DNA of 64,000 bases, taken from positions 1-64,000 of the forward strand of contig CDMY01000314.1 in NCBI GenBank assembly GCA_001179505.1. Direction: 5' to 3'. The notes below the pieces were generated by a model, which saw nothing but the letters and a program-made list of their open reading frames with translations, made no database searches and had not been told where the DNA came from. Positions 1 to 10,500 of this stretch are shown here, piece after piece. Positions within the stretch are counted from its first letter, which is position 1. Every line of letters starts with the position of its first letter. Both the position numbers and the translations under genes were made by a program. Source of the stretch: Vitrella brassicaformis (lineage: Eukaryota; Sar; Vitrellaceae).

Positions 1-2798
1 TGGCACACGACATTCGTCAGTGAGCTCAGCAAAGGCCAGCAGCTCATGCAGAAGGAACTCGGGGCCGCCACTACTAGGGGCCCCACAGACACCAACAGGT
101 GAGCCGGAGCGAGGTAAAAAAGGCGCCAGGTCGAGCGTCGTGCATTGTTTGCTGTCTTGCAGCGCGTCGGCCTTGCCGGCACCACTAGCACCTGCAGATG
201 AGAAGCGGCTGAAGGAGGACATGCTGGCCGCCACTGCAGCGCTGTGCCGCCACCCGTCGTCACGCCTCTTCCGGTGGCCCTACCCCCACCCGGAGTACAC
301 CCGTATGTCTCGAGAGGGTCGGGCTCTGTCGATCAGTGACCTGGAAATGATGGTACCTCTGTACGTCAAGAAGGTGAGCGGAGGGACTACACACGAATGT
401 TCAGCTATGTGTGTCGGTGTTGTTGCAATCGGTGCGTATCGTATCAGGGCTCAGCCATGGGATGGCTTCGTTGGTACGACTACATCGCGACGATCGCCCA
501 CAATGCGATCGATTTCACCAAGGCGGGCTCGGTATGTGCGCAGTGATCACCAAGCAACCGAACAAGCAGCCAGCCGTTCCACTCTGTTGTCCTCTCTCTA
601 CCAATGTGCAGGAGGTTGAGCAGGCTGCCAAAGCGCTGCTTTCTGTGGCCGCCCGCCTCGTCCGCCCCCACGACACACTCGTCGAGCTGTCGATCCGGAA
701 GGCGATCGGTTCACAGGCTGACGCGACCATCTACGACACGGGCTGTGCAGACGAGGATGTGCTCGACGGTCGCAGCGAGCTGACGTGTGTCGAGCTGGCC
801 GACGTATGGGACTCCTGCAGAAAAGAGCAGTATTTGCCCTGGGCCGAGGCATTTGAGGCCGAGATGGGCGGGGCGGCGCCACTGGCAGCCACCGACTCAG
901 CCAGGTGAGATCCATCCATCCATCAAGTAGCCCATTCACTCACAGACAAACACACACGAGGTGCGTCTGCATGGTCCTGTCTGCAGGGTGGGTCGCTCGC
1001 CGAGCCCCACGGGTGAGTCCTACCGCTCCGCCACGTCATCATCGCCCACACGAGTGCGGCCGGACCGATCGGCGAGCACCGGAGGCCCCAATGACACGGG
1101 CATGGAAGCAGCGGACAAGTGTGCCACACTGGACATCAACATCTTGGAGGCGTCGGACGGCAAGCTCGAGGCGGCATTGGACGCACACAGGGTGGAGAAG
1201 AATGAGCTCGACAGGACCATCAAACGTCTCCAAGACGATGTCAAAAAGTGACCAGAGAGGGAGAGAGGGAGGGAAGGAGTTGATTGGCTGCAATACACCC
1301 ACACGTGTTTATGTGGATGTGTGCGTCGGTGTGTAGGTTGACCGGTGAGTTGGATGCGTCGCGGGAGATGGCTGAGAAGGAGAGGAAGGCGGCCGACGCG
1401 CAGCGCAGTACTCTCGAGGACATCCTCAAAGACAAAGACAAACAAATCAAACAGGCGCAAAAGACGTAAGCACACCAGCACACACATGGAGACGCCCATC
1501 CACTATCCTCTCTGTCCCTCCCTCCCCCTCCCCATCTGGTGTGTGCAGTGCCGACGATCGTGTGCGTCGAGTGAGCCAGCAGGTGCGTGAGGAGGCCGAC
1601 AAGGTTGCCAAGACACACATGGTCACCGTCACCAAGCAGCACAAAGAGGAGCTGGACCGACTGCGTGGCGAGCACCGGTCGGCCTTTTTGGAACTGAGGG
1701 CGCAGCACCGGACGGCCATGGAGCAGCAGACAGAGATGCGTGTGGCGGCCGAGAGGGCCCTGGCCGACGGGACGCGCGAGAGGGACCAGCTGAGGCAGCG
1801 GCTGAGGGAAGAACGACTCAGGTCAGCCAGCCAGCCAAGCAGACAGAGAGAAGGAGGCCATCATCCGACAGATGCAGCTGGTCCGATGACATGTGTGTGT
1901 TGATGTGTGTGTGCAGGTCAGCGCGTGTAGATCAGGAGAGAGACGGCGAGTTGCGTCGGCTGCGCGAGGCGGAGGCGCCGCTGAGACGCGAGATACTCAC
2001 CCTCAAACAACAGCTGTCATCGGCACAACCACCACACAGGTCACCAGACACACACACCCCAACAGCAGCCGTGGACATGTCGTCTCGCCCTCACTGTGTG
2101 TGGTGCAGTCGTGTCAGTGCTGAAGGTGTGTCGTCTCTCGATTTGCCGTCGGTGCGTCGTTTGCTGGATGGCTTGACGTCTGAGCAGCACCGGCTGGCTC
2201 AGCTGCACCAGGCCGCCATCGAGCGACAGATCCAGCTACTACAGCACCGCCAGCAGCCCAACCAGACACCATCATCGGCGTCTTCGTCGGCTGCACCCTC
2301 CGCGCCCTCAATGCCCTTCTCCCTCACCATGGACGGCAGCAATGATCCGGAAGCATCATCAGCAGCACCAGCAGCCAACGGCAGCAGCAGCAGCAGCTCG
2401 GCGCACGCAAAGGGTCCGTGTGCCGCTGCAGCAGCTGCCAGTAGTTGTGATGGTGGTGGTGGTGTTGGGCCGGGAGAGAGCAAGTGCCAGCTGTGTCTCG
2501 AGAACCCGCCAGACATCATCCTGCTGCCCTGCGGACACCGAGTGAGTCCGAAGGCTTACACGGCTGCATGGGACAGAGAGAAAGAGCAATACGTTTCTGT
2601 GTGTCGTCTGTGTGTGTCTGTCAGGTAGTGTGTCAGGAGTGTTTTGAGAAGTGGATGGCCCCCATGCCGACCGAAGACAAACTCTGCCCCGAACACACGT
2701 AATCAACACAGACCAGATGAGCCAGCCAAGTGTATGTGTGTTGTGTGTTCTGTAGGTGTCGGCAGCGGTATTCCGAGGTCAGATACGTTTTCGCGTGA
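1..2798 (+). CDS. Coiled-coil protein with C-terminal C3HC4 RING finger (probable E3 ubiquitin ligase), 5' end outside window
   Basis: About eleven exons can be chained with GT-AG introns, roughly at <1-103, 163-372, 450-531, 612-905, 988-1249, 1337-1467, 1550-1821, 1918-2038, 2109-2541, 2625-2699 and 2756-2798, ending in TGA. The first visible part is globular (FRWPYPHPEYTRM). The middle exons are highly charged heptad-like helix (for example ELDRLRGEHRSAFLELRAQ), typical of coiled coil. A Ser/Ala/Gln-rich linker with SSSSSS and AAAAA runs follows. The C-terminus is a RING: CQLC, then PCGH, then VVCQEC, then KLCPEHTC, the last ligand pair being completed only by splicing to the terminal exon. 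RING proteins with this layout transfer ubiquitin from an E2; the long coiled coil suggests dimerisation or a BRE1-like plan, but substrate is unknown. The N-terminus lies outside the window. Confidence is high for the RING and strand, moderate for individual exon edges. Confidence 0.82.
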
Positions 2799-3727
2799 CT
2801 GACAGGCGGAAGGATGGATGGATGGGTGTGGCGGTGGTACGGCGACCTCGCCTTAGTTGATCAGTGCAAGGGAGGGAGGGAGGCAGTTTGTGCAGGATCG
2901 ATCGATCGATCCAGAGCCTTCCTTCATAATTCGTCCTGCCGCGGTGTGCATATATACACACGTACACACACACGTGTATATGCCTAGCATAGTGAACACG
3001 GATGCATGCAGTCTGATCGATGGACGACCATTGATTGATCGATGCGTCTCTCATTCTGGTCATTCATCAATGCATGATCGATCAGCGGCCGACGGAAACA
3101 CGGGAGGGACATGTAGCCAATCCATCCATTCATCCATGTAGCCAACTGACCCCCGCCCACTCTCCCGCCGCCATGGCCCTCCGTCATTAATGCATTCACG
3201 GCCGATCAAAACGCAACGTGTACCGACCACATACTGATGGGCCTGTCTGTCTTCTGTCTGTCTGTCTGTCTGTCTCTCTCCCACCACGCCATGCGTCCCC
3301 GATTGATTGGAAAAAGTAAGCCATCCGCTGGCTCTGGACATCACGTACGAGCCAGGCAGGCAGGCAAAGCTGAGCCATTCATTACATGTAGGAAGACAGC
3401 CAGCTAGAGAGCTAGCGCTAGACAGGCAGGCAGACATTCACACACCACACCCGCGTACACGCAACCATGCATATGCGTCGGTTTGTGTGTCGGTTGCACA
3501 CATCGCATGCACCGCATCCAGTACACGATTGCTGTCAGTATATATATACTGGGTAAGGGCAACCAGTCAGTCAGTCAGTGCAACACGCGCCCTGCGCCCA
3601 CTTCTCACTCAAAGACCAATAACAACGACAGGCAAGCCATCCAACGAAAAGGAGGCAGTGCCGCACCGATACGCATGGACAGCTGAGCCCAGCCGTCTCG
3701 TGGGGGCCTGCCTTGATTCAGAACTGA
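2799..3727. other. Intergenic, simple-sequence rich
   Basis: No reading frame here looks coding. The stretch contains GATCGATC runs near 2899 and 3060, ATCCATCC and GTCTGTCTGTCT microsatellites near 3120 and 3250, and a TATATATA run near 3540. It separates two convergent genes (RING gene on +, PLAC8 gene on -), so both 3' ends fall here. Confidence 0.6.
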
Positions 3728-4811
3728 CTACACTTGAGTCTCCGTCTGTTGCTGCGGGCGCACCGGCACGTACGCCATCCCACCGTCGTAGGTAGCCAGC
3801 TGTGTCATGACCGGGACTGGCGGGCCGATGTCGTTCTTGAACCCACGGGCCCTCAACACATGTCTGAACACAGTAACACAGCGGAAGACCTACGGACGAC
3901 CTGTGCTTTGTGTCTGCCTTTTGCTGGCTTGCCTGTACTCCTGGCAGATGGTGCAGGGCCAACACCAGAACACGAGACAGCAGTCGCCAATGCCGTCGAC
4001 CGCCTTGATGTCGTATCGCCTGCATGACGGACGGACGGACCAACGAAATCACACACACATACAAACCCGCCCCGCCGATGGGTCTGCTATCTGTGACTAA
4101 CCTGCGGAGCTTGGTGCGGTAGATAAGACTGAGAACAAACCACACAACGACGATTGCCCTCATGGGCCAGAGCCACACGGGGTTGTACTCCGCCTGATAT
4201 ACGTAGCCGGAGAAGCGTCCGTCCGGGCTGTGCCAGGTGTGGGTGGACGAGCTGATGGGGTGTGTGGTCATCCAGATGTAGAAGCAAATGTAGGCCAGAC
4301 TGAGGCCGCCGAACACCAACGCAGCCACGCGAAACGACAGGATCTTCACCTGCGTCAATGGCCACGCCTGTGAGTGAACAGCCAGCCACCAGACGGAGAG
4401 AGGGGAATGAGAAAGCAGTCTTCGGCACCTCTGTTTCGCACTCAGCTCACCTTGAACCAGCACAAGATGGGCCACAAACAGAGGGTTCCAACGGTCCCCA
4501 GGAGGCAGCTGGGCAAGTCGGAGAAACAGCCGAACACGTCGTCACTCCAGCGACCTGGACGCCACACACACAAAACCGCACATGGTGGGCAGTGTCATCT
4601 CCGCGTTCTGCGTAGGCTGCGGCGGTGCGCCGCGGTGTTCACCTCGCCACATGTTCTCTGCCCCCTGCTCCTCTGTTGGTGGTCCCGCTGCTACCACAGG
4701 CATCGGCAGCGGTGCTGGCGGTCCAGCCGCTACCACAGGCATCAGCAGCTGTTGCGTCGAATCTGCTGGTGCAGCCATACCGTCCTCAGCAGCTGTTCTG
4801 CCGTGTGACAT
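3728..4811 (-). CDS. PLAC8-family cysteine-rich membrane protein, about 247 aa
   Basis: Five exons in reverse order: 4643-4811, 4451-4554, 4102-4349, 3933-4019 and 3728-3863. They sum to 744 nt, exactly 247 codons plus TAG, with all phases compatible. The N-terminal half of the PLAC8 domain reads RWSDDVFGCFSDLPSC. The C-terminal half reads GDCCLVFWCWPCTICQEYR followed by the expected RARGF. Between the halves lie two hydrophobic helices (around VAALVFGGLSLAYICFYIW and AIVVVWFVLSLIY). The N-terminal tail is Pro/Ala-rich with a repeated MPVVAAGPP. PLAC8 (cornifelin/FW2.2/PCR) proteins are small membrane proteins linked to cell-size control, metal handling or, in protists, to the cell surface; the specific role is unknown. 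The intron at 3864-3932 begins GCAAGC rather than GT; using it restores the family spacing CQEYR-x6-RGF, whereas GT alternatives insert foreign residues. Confidence 0.8.
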
Positions 4812-5335
4812 AGAGGGGACAGATCGACAACTTGAGAGATCCGAGGAGAGGAGGGGATGCTGCGAGCTGAATGGAACCCCCGCGAACGCGGGTCGACGAA
4901 CGGGTACGAGGGGGTAGGGGTTGCCTCGTAACGGAAGGCGATCGGAAAGGGACACCTTACAAAACTGCCAGGATCGAAAAGGTCCACACTAACTTTTAGT
5001 TAGCTCGCATAGCTCGCACAGCTCGAGAGCACTTCTTAAAAGGCAGATGACCACCATCGTGTGAGGCGATTTGGCGGCCATTCCTGAAGACCTGGGGAAG
5101 CCGAATGAAGAGGTGCTTGCTCCGTGAATTACGATGCTGGCCGAGAAACTAAGAATCGGCTGCACTTGTATACGTGACTGAAGAGAGGGCGTAGACAGGA
5201 AAGGGAGGTGGCAATGTGGACGACGCAGTGTCGCCCCCTCCCCCTTGAATGGGGGAGGGGGCTGCAAAAGGTCAGCTTCTATGAGCCAATGGTCAGAAGC
5301 AGAAGAGAGCGCGTCGACCACGGATGGATTGAAGG
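4812..5335. other. Upstream region of the PLAC8 gene; no gene seen
   Basis: This holds the presumed promoter and 5' leader of the PLAC8 gene and then unique-looking sequence up to the start of the repeat-rich mobile-element zone. Open frames here show no recognisable motif and no splice logic. Confidence 0.4.
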
Positions 5336-5637
5336 TGATGATGGCTGTCGTGTAGGATTCCGGCACACAGATCTAGTCGTCTGAGCGCTCCTGCGTCTGC
5401 CTGCAGGTGTGTTGATGTTTCGTTGAGCCGCATTGCCGCCCTCTCTGTTGCCAGGTGAAGTGATGGCCGTCACGCAGGATTCTGGCACGCAGATCTACTC
5501 GTCTGAGTGCTCCTGTGTCTGTCTGGCAGGTGTGTTGATGTTTCGTTGACGCATTGTCGCCCTCTCTGTTGCCAGGTGAGGTTATGGCCGTCACGGAGGA
5601 TTCTGGCACGCAGATCTATTCGTCTGAGTGCTTTGTA
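5336..5637. repeat. Tandem repeat, period about 121 bp, about 2.5 copies
   Basis: The marker AGGATTCYGGCACRCAGATCT recurs at about 5354, 5476 and 5597, giving periods of 122 and 121 bp. Each unit also carries GTGTGTTGATGTTTCGTTGA and CCCTCTCTGTTGCCAGGTGA. Copies differ by point changes and small indels, so the array is not recent. It lies at the outer edge of the mobile-element zone. Confidence 0.75.
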
Positions 5638-5965
5638 TGACCGTTACCGTCTATCACAGGGGGTTGAGAAGGGAGCAAACGGCACAAGCAGGCTTACAGG
5701 TTGACGCTGCTGATCCTTACACTGCTTATCTCCAAGACATCAGACGAGGCAAGCACGTTTATCGGAACACATTGGAAAACATCCGGGCCACTTCTCGTGG
5801 TAAACTTACTTTCGGCGGGCGGGGCGTCCACAATGGAGGGTTAAAAAAGGACCAGGCAGCACAGGCGTGCTGAAAGTTTCACGCTGCTCGTCTTTACGAA
5901 ATCAGCACGCAAGCGCACCCATCGGAAAACATGTGGGAGCATGCGCATGCCTCTCACACTTCTAG
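5638..5965. repeat. Dispersed repeat block, left copy (pair with 7010-7333)
   Basis: About 320 bp starting CCGTTACCGTCTATYACAGG and ending CATGCGCATGCCTCTCAC is repeated in the same orientation at 7010-7333 with roughly 5-6 percent differences by eye. The two copies bracket about 1.05 kb that contains an element-A gene fragment, a terminal hairpin and a 167-bp array. No coding motif was recognised inside it. Confidence 0.8.
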
Positions 5966-6189
5966 CAAGCTGGTTTCCCAAATTGCTCCCACAAGATGAG
6001 GCACAAACACCGGTGTGCTTTCAGAAGACTGTGAAAGATAGACATACGAAGTTTCGCACGAAAATTCGGCCGTTTTTCCTTGCAAACCCGTCCCTTCCAA
6101 CAGCCGTTCGGGGCTTCTCTGGCGAGCTGCTCTCGTCAAATTGGTCCTACAGGATGGGCCACAAACATGCGTGTGCTCTCAAGAGACTG

Positions 6190-6358
6190 TGACAGACGCA
6201 CATATCAAGTACATTCACGACGCGTCTTCTTCGGGCGCATGTTCCATGTCAGTGGCGTCCCACTAGTGGACATGGCGTCTATGGCATGGCAGTTGACGGA
6301 GCAGGTGAAAGTGGCGTGGGCGGAGCGTTGCAAGCGGCTGGCGGAGACGCTCGCTTAA
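6190..6358 (+). pseudogene. Fragment of the element A Rep-helicase gene, inverted relative to the parent
   Basis: Translation on + gives VFFGRMFHVSGVPLVDMAS, then AWQLTEQVKVAWAERCKRL, then AETLA and TAA. This matches the parent at 9780-9925 on the minus strand almost residue for residue. The fragment lacks Rep and helicase motifs, so it is a broken derivative. It is informative because it carries TGG (Trp) where the parent has an in-frame TGA at 9805-9807. The match ends 18 bp before the hairpin unit at 6376. Confidence 0.75.
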
Positions 6359-6375
6359 AAGCGGTCGAACTTGCA

Positions 6376-6430
6376 ATGCTAGGTCTGTGAAAGATTTCAC
6401 AGAGGGCCGCTGTCAGCGATAGAGGCGGTT
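6376..6430. repeat. Copy of element B's 3'-terminal hairpin unit
   Basis: ATGCTAGGTCTGTG begins a 50-odd bp sequence that recurs at 12083-12134. It contains a perfect 8-bp-stem palindrome, CTGTGAAA-GA-TTTCACAG, at 6385-6402. Read on the minus strand the hairpin is followed by CCTAG, resembling a Helitron 3' end (hairpin then CTRR). It lies just after an element A gene fragment and just before a 167-bp repeat array, as expected of a derivative element. Confidence 0.65.
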
Positions 6431-7010
6431 TTGTCCTAATTTTCCAAGGTGCTAGTGTGAAGATACAATGGATTCGTTCGCGTTGCCCCGACAAACGGTC
6501 TTGTGTCTCTGAAAAGCAGCGCAATTCGCCGGCATCATACAGGTCGCCGGGAACCCATGCGGTGACCTCGTGTGACGGTGATGGTAGTCAACAGCCTGTC
6601 CTAATTTTCCAAGGTGTTACTGTGAGGCTACAATCGATTGGTTCGCGTTGCCCCGACAAACGGTCTTGTGTCTCCGAAAATCCACGTAGTTCGCCAGCGT
6701 CACTTCGCAGGCCGCCGGAGACTTATCTAGCGGCCTCGTGTGACGGTGATGGTAGTCAGCAGCCTGTCCTAATTTTCCAAGGTGCTCGCGTGAAGATACA
6801 ATCGATTGGTTCGCGTTGCCCCGAGAAACGATTTTGTGTCTCCGAAAATCCACGTAATTCGCCGGCGTCACTTCGCAGGCCGTTGGAGACTTATCTAGCG
6901 GCCTCGTGTGACGGTGATGGTAGTTAGCAGCCTGTCCTAATTTTCCAAGGTGCTCGCGTGAAGATACAATCGATTGGTTCGCGTTGCCCCGACAAACGGT
7001 CTTGTGCCTC
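6431..7010 (+). repeat. 167-bp tandem repeat array, orientation R, about 3.5 copies
   Basis: AATTTTCCAAGGTG recurs at about 6438, 6603, 6771 and 6939 (periods 165, 168, 168). Each unit carries GGTTCGCGTTGCCCCGACAA and CTCGTGTGACGGTGATGGTA. The reverse complement of this unit is the repeat found at 21.28-21.96 kb. The frame is accidentally open across several copies, which produces protein-like but meaningless repeats. Confidence 0.85.
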
Positions 7011-7333
7011 CGTTACCGTCTATTACAGGGAGTTGAGAATAGAGCAAACAGCACAAGCAGGCTTACAGGTGGACGCTGCTGAGCTGATCCTTACACTGCT
7101 TATCTCCAAGACATCACGAGACAAGCACGTTTATCGGAACACATTGGAAAACATCCGGGCCGCTTCTCGTGGTAAACTTACTTTCGGCGGGCGGGGCGTC
7201 CACAATGGAGGGTGAAAAAAGGATCAGGCAGCACAGGCGTGCTGAAAGTTTCACGCTGCTCGTCTTTACGAAATCAGCACGCAAGCGTTGCCATCGGAAA
7301 ACATGTGGGAGCATGCGCATGCCTCTCACTGAA
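7010..7333. repeat. Dispersed repeat block, right copy (pair with 5638-5965)
   Basis: Same 320-bp block as 5638-5965, same orientation, starting CCGTTACCGTCTATTACAGG and ending at CATGCGCATGCCTCTCAC. It follows directly on the 167-bp array and precedes the 3' end of the element A gene by about 190 bp. Confidence 0.8.
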
Positions 7334-7524
7334 AAATTTTGTATTGATCAAGGCCCTTACACTGTCGCTGCAAAGGGAGTGAAGCCAAAACTACCGTGAG
7401 CTGATTGTTGTCAAGTGAACTTGGCGTGTGATTGATAGACACATGGAGAGAAACAGACAAGCGCCAGATAAAAATGTGCTCTAGCATATCTCACGTTCCA
7501 CTCATATCATATCTCATATTCCAC

Positions 7525-10500
7525 TCACCCTTCAGACGGCGCCGCGTCCACTCGCTTCGGCTCAACACACTCTACGCCAGTCAAACTGTGACACCAATCC
7601 GAGTGCTCATCCTTAAACCTCCCGATGAGCTCGTTCATTCGCAGCAGTATCTCATCAATCCCGGACACCCCTCGCAAAGGGCGCACGCGAGCGATTTTCA
7701 CCCAGTCCCACCTGCGTTCGAAGGCCTCGAACACTCGCCTGACCCGCGGGTCCGTCCCTGCTCCACCGAAGTTGGCCACATACCCAATCAGATACCACGG
7801 CCGCAGATGGATTCGCTGGGTGAATGGAGGGCCTCGACCGCCGTTGTGCTCAGCCAGCCGGTCGCGGAGACGGGCTGTGGACCCAATGTAGAACTCCGAT
7901 GGGTCTCGTGTGCTGCCGAGAGCATACGCATAGCCGACGTTGTCATTGGGGATGTCTATGGTCTTGCGGATGAACGGATAGTGGCTGTAGTCCACTACCG
8001 GAACCCTCGCACTGGTGACCCCTGCTTGAGTCGATGTGCAGTCCAGCCGCCTGACCTTCTCAATGCAGTTCTCCAGCCAGGCCGACCGCTGGCGTATGAG
8101 CAGCTCGAGACACCGCCTCACCTCCTGTCGCGTGTTGCGAAAATAGATGCCGTTCAGCCGGCGGGTGCGTGACAGCAGCACCACCAGCATCGCCTTCTCC
8201 CATACATGGTACGCAGAGTCCGCCAGGTCGGCGGGGGACAAGATGCGGGTCCTCATAACATCGAAGGTGTCCCCGATGGCCTTGTGGATGGTCAGCGCGC
8301 TGTGGTGGACGAGATGAAACATGTTTCGGCGCCCCATGGTCATCCGGGAATCCAGAACGTGCGGAGACGTGTCGATGCGGGGCACGCGAATCAGCGGCCA
8401 CTGCTGAATCACGGCTGACGTCGCGGCCTGAAGCTGGCCGATGTCCACATCCAAAGGTGCCACCCGTACCGCAATGTATGGGCTCTGCGGATCCGCACAG
8501 TGAGACGCGTCGCCGACAAAGCACAGGCGCCCATTGGAGATGCCTCGGTCGTTGAGGTTGCTGCTGAACCGCATGCACGCGCCGTCCCACACCGTGAGCT
8601 GATCCGGCTCACTAAGCTTCTTCGAAATGCGCTGCACTAACCGTCGATTGCGCGTCGGCTGCCACCTATATAATACCACCATCACACCCACAAACCCACG
8701 GGTCAAGGACAGACACACCTAGCGGTATCCAGATCATTCAAACGCATACCTGCCCGGCATGTTGGACGTCTCATCCACAGCGTGCACGGTGTGCATGATG
8801 ACACTGGCCGACGTCTGCTGTACACGCCTGATGTACCGCTGGACGGCCGCCTTCTCCGCCTCCTGCTTGCCAAACACCATGGTCGCAGCGTCCGGGATAT
8901 CGTCCCAGGTGTCCACGAAGTTGCAATTTTGCTCGACGATCTGCCACGCCTGAGCAATATCGGCGGGCGAGCTCTGCGGCTTCTCCATGAGACACACGAG
9001 CTCGTGGTGGTCCCGGTTCAGATAGCGGATGCTCTCCTTGAAGAGGGCCACGCGGAACGACGTGATGAGGAGGGTGGACGACCAGAAGGTGTCCCTATTC
9101 AGCTGTACCAGCTGCGGAACCGCCCCACTAGCCATCACAACCGCACCACCGAACGGCACCTGGTTGTCCCGGATGACTCGCAAGACGATGTCCATGGCGG
9201 CGATAGTCTGAGCACTGAGCAGCCCCACTTCCTCAATGAAAAAGCAGTGGGTGACCTGAAGCAGCGCCCACCGACCAGGCGCTTGGCTGAGCGAACTCAC
9301 GGCAGCCTTGGCCTGGATGTGCGGCGGCTGCTTCTCGTGGCGCGGGTCAAGGTTGAACAGCTTGTGCACGTGGACGCTACCGAACTGCAGGGCCTTCTTG
9401 GACTGCAGTGCCGTGTACTCGATGTCGAAGCCCAGGCCTATCGCGTACAGCGCCAGCTGACAGAGCACGTGCGTCTTGCCGCTGCCGGCCATGCCTACTA
9501 GCAGCAGCCCCGGCACCCATGAAGTCAGCCCGCTCCTGGCCGCATCCAGGATTTCACACCACATCTCGTACACCTCGGTCTGCTCATTAAACGACGCCAC
9601 CGTCTGGCCGACTGATGCAGCACGACGAATGCTCGGCTCCCAAGCAGGTGGCCCCATGCCCTGCGGCTGGGCCCTCGCCGATAAGGGTAGGTAGGGCTGT
9701 CTCAATGTCGACCTCTTCAGCTCCTCCACCAACGGGCCCCTCTGCGCAGCGGAGATATTTACGCATCCCACAAGCGTCTCCGCCAGCCGCTTGCGACGCT
9801 CCGCTCAGGCGGCCTTCACCTGCTCCGTCAACTCCCATGCCATAGACGCCATGTCCACCAGTGGGACGCCACCGACGTGGAACATGCGCCCGAAGAAGAC
9901 GTCATGAGTGTACTCATGTGCGCGCTCCAGGGTGGTGTCGAAACCCTTGGTCGTGTATGACCCATTAAAGAGGTCCCGCCTCGCCCAGAGGCGCAGCAGC
10001 CGGTCCGCATCTCTGGCCGTAGCTTCCGGATCCTCATCGGGGCGCTCGTTGAGCAACCCCGCACGCGAGAAGCTCTCAGCCAGCGACGACACCGTGAACA
10101 GGTCCATGTCACAGACGAACCGACCGAACCGGTACAGCAAATGGATGAAGAACTTGTGGGGGTTGTCCGGCTTGACGGCGGAGAACACGATGACCACCTC
10201 TTTGGCGTTGTGCCTCGTTCGCGACTCCACGAACCGCTGTACAAAGGCCTCTTCGTTCTTGTTGACCACCGCTTGCTGCAGACGCTCGAGGAGAGCGATC
10301 ATGGCACCGTGAGACGCGTACGCGCCGCTCGAGCCGCAGCGCTGTCGACAGGCCTCTACCGCCTCCATGAGGTACCGCTGGCAAAACTTGACGGTCTGCA
10401 AGCCGCCGTCGGTTAGAGGTGTGGCGGTCAAGTCCTCAGCGACGTCGTACCGGTTGCGTCGCGCAGTCGGGGGCCGCTGCGACAGGACCATCCACCTGCA

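Noticed and set aside
2890-3070. GATCGATC clusters as a replication origin or methylation island
   Set aside because: Short and imperfect, mixed with other microsatellites; nothing else supports an origin.
6431-7010. Long open frame with repeated RCPDKRSCVSE-like peptides
   Set aside because: It arises because the 167-bp unit is open in one frame in several copies; it has no start context, no splice logic, and the same unit elsewhere is in other frames and orientations.
5354-7010. Possible CRISPR array
   Set aside because: Units are 121 and 167 bp and repeat in full, with no short repeat alternating with unique spacers, and the genome is eukaryotic.
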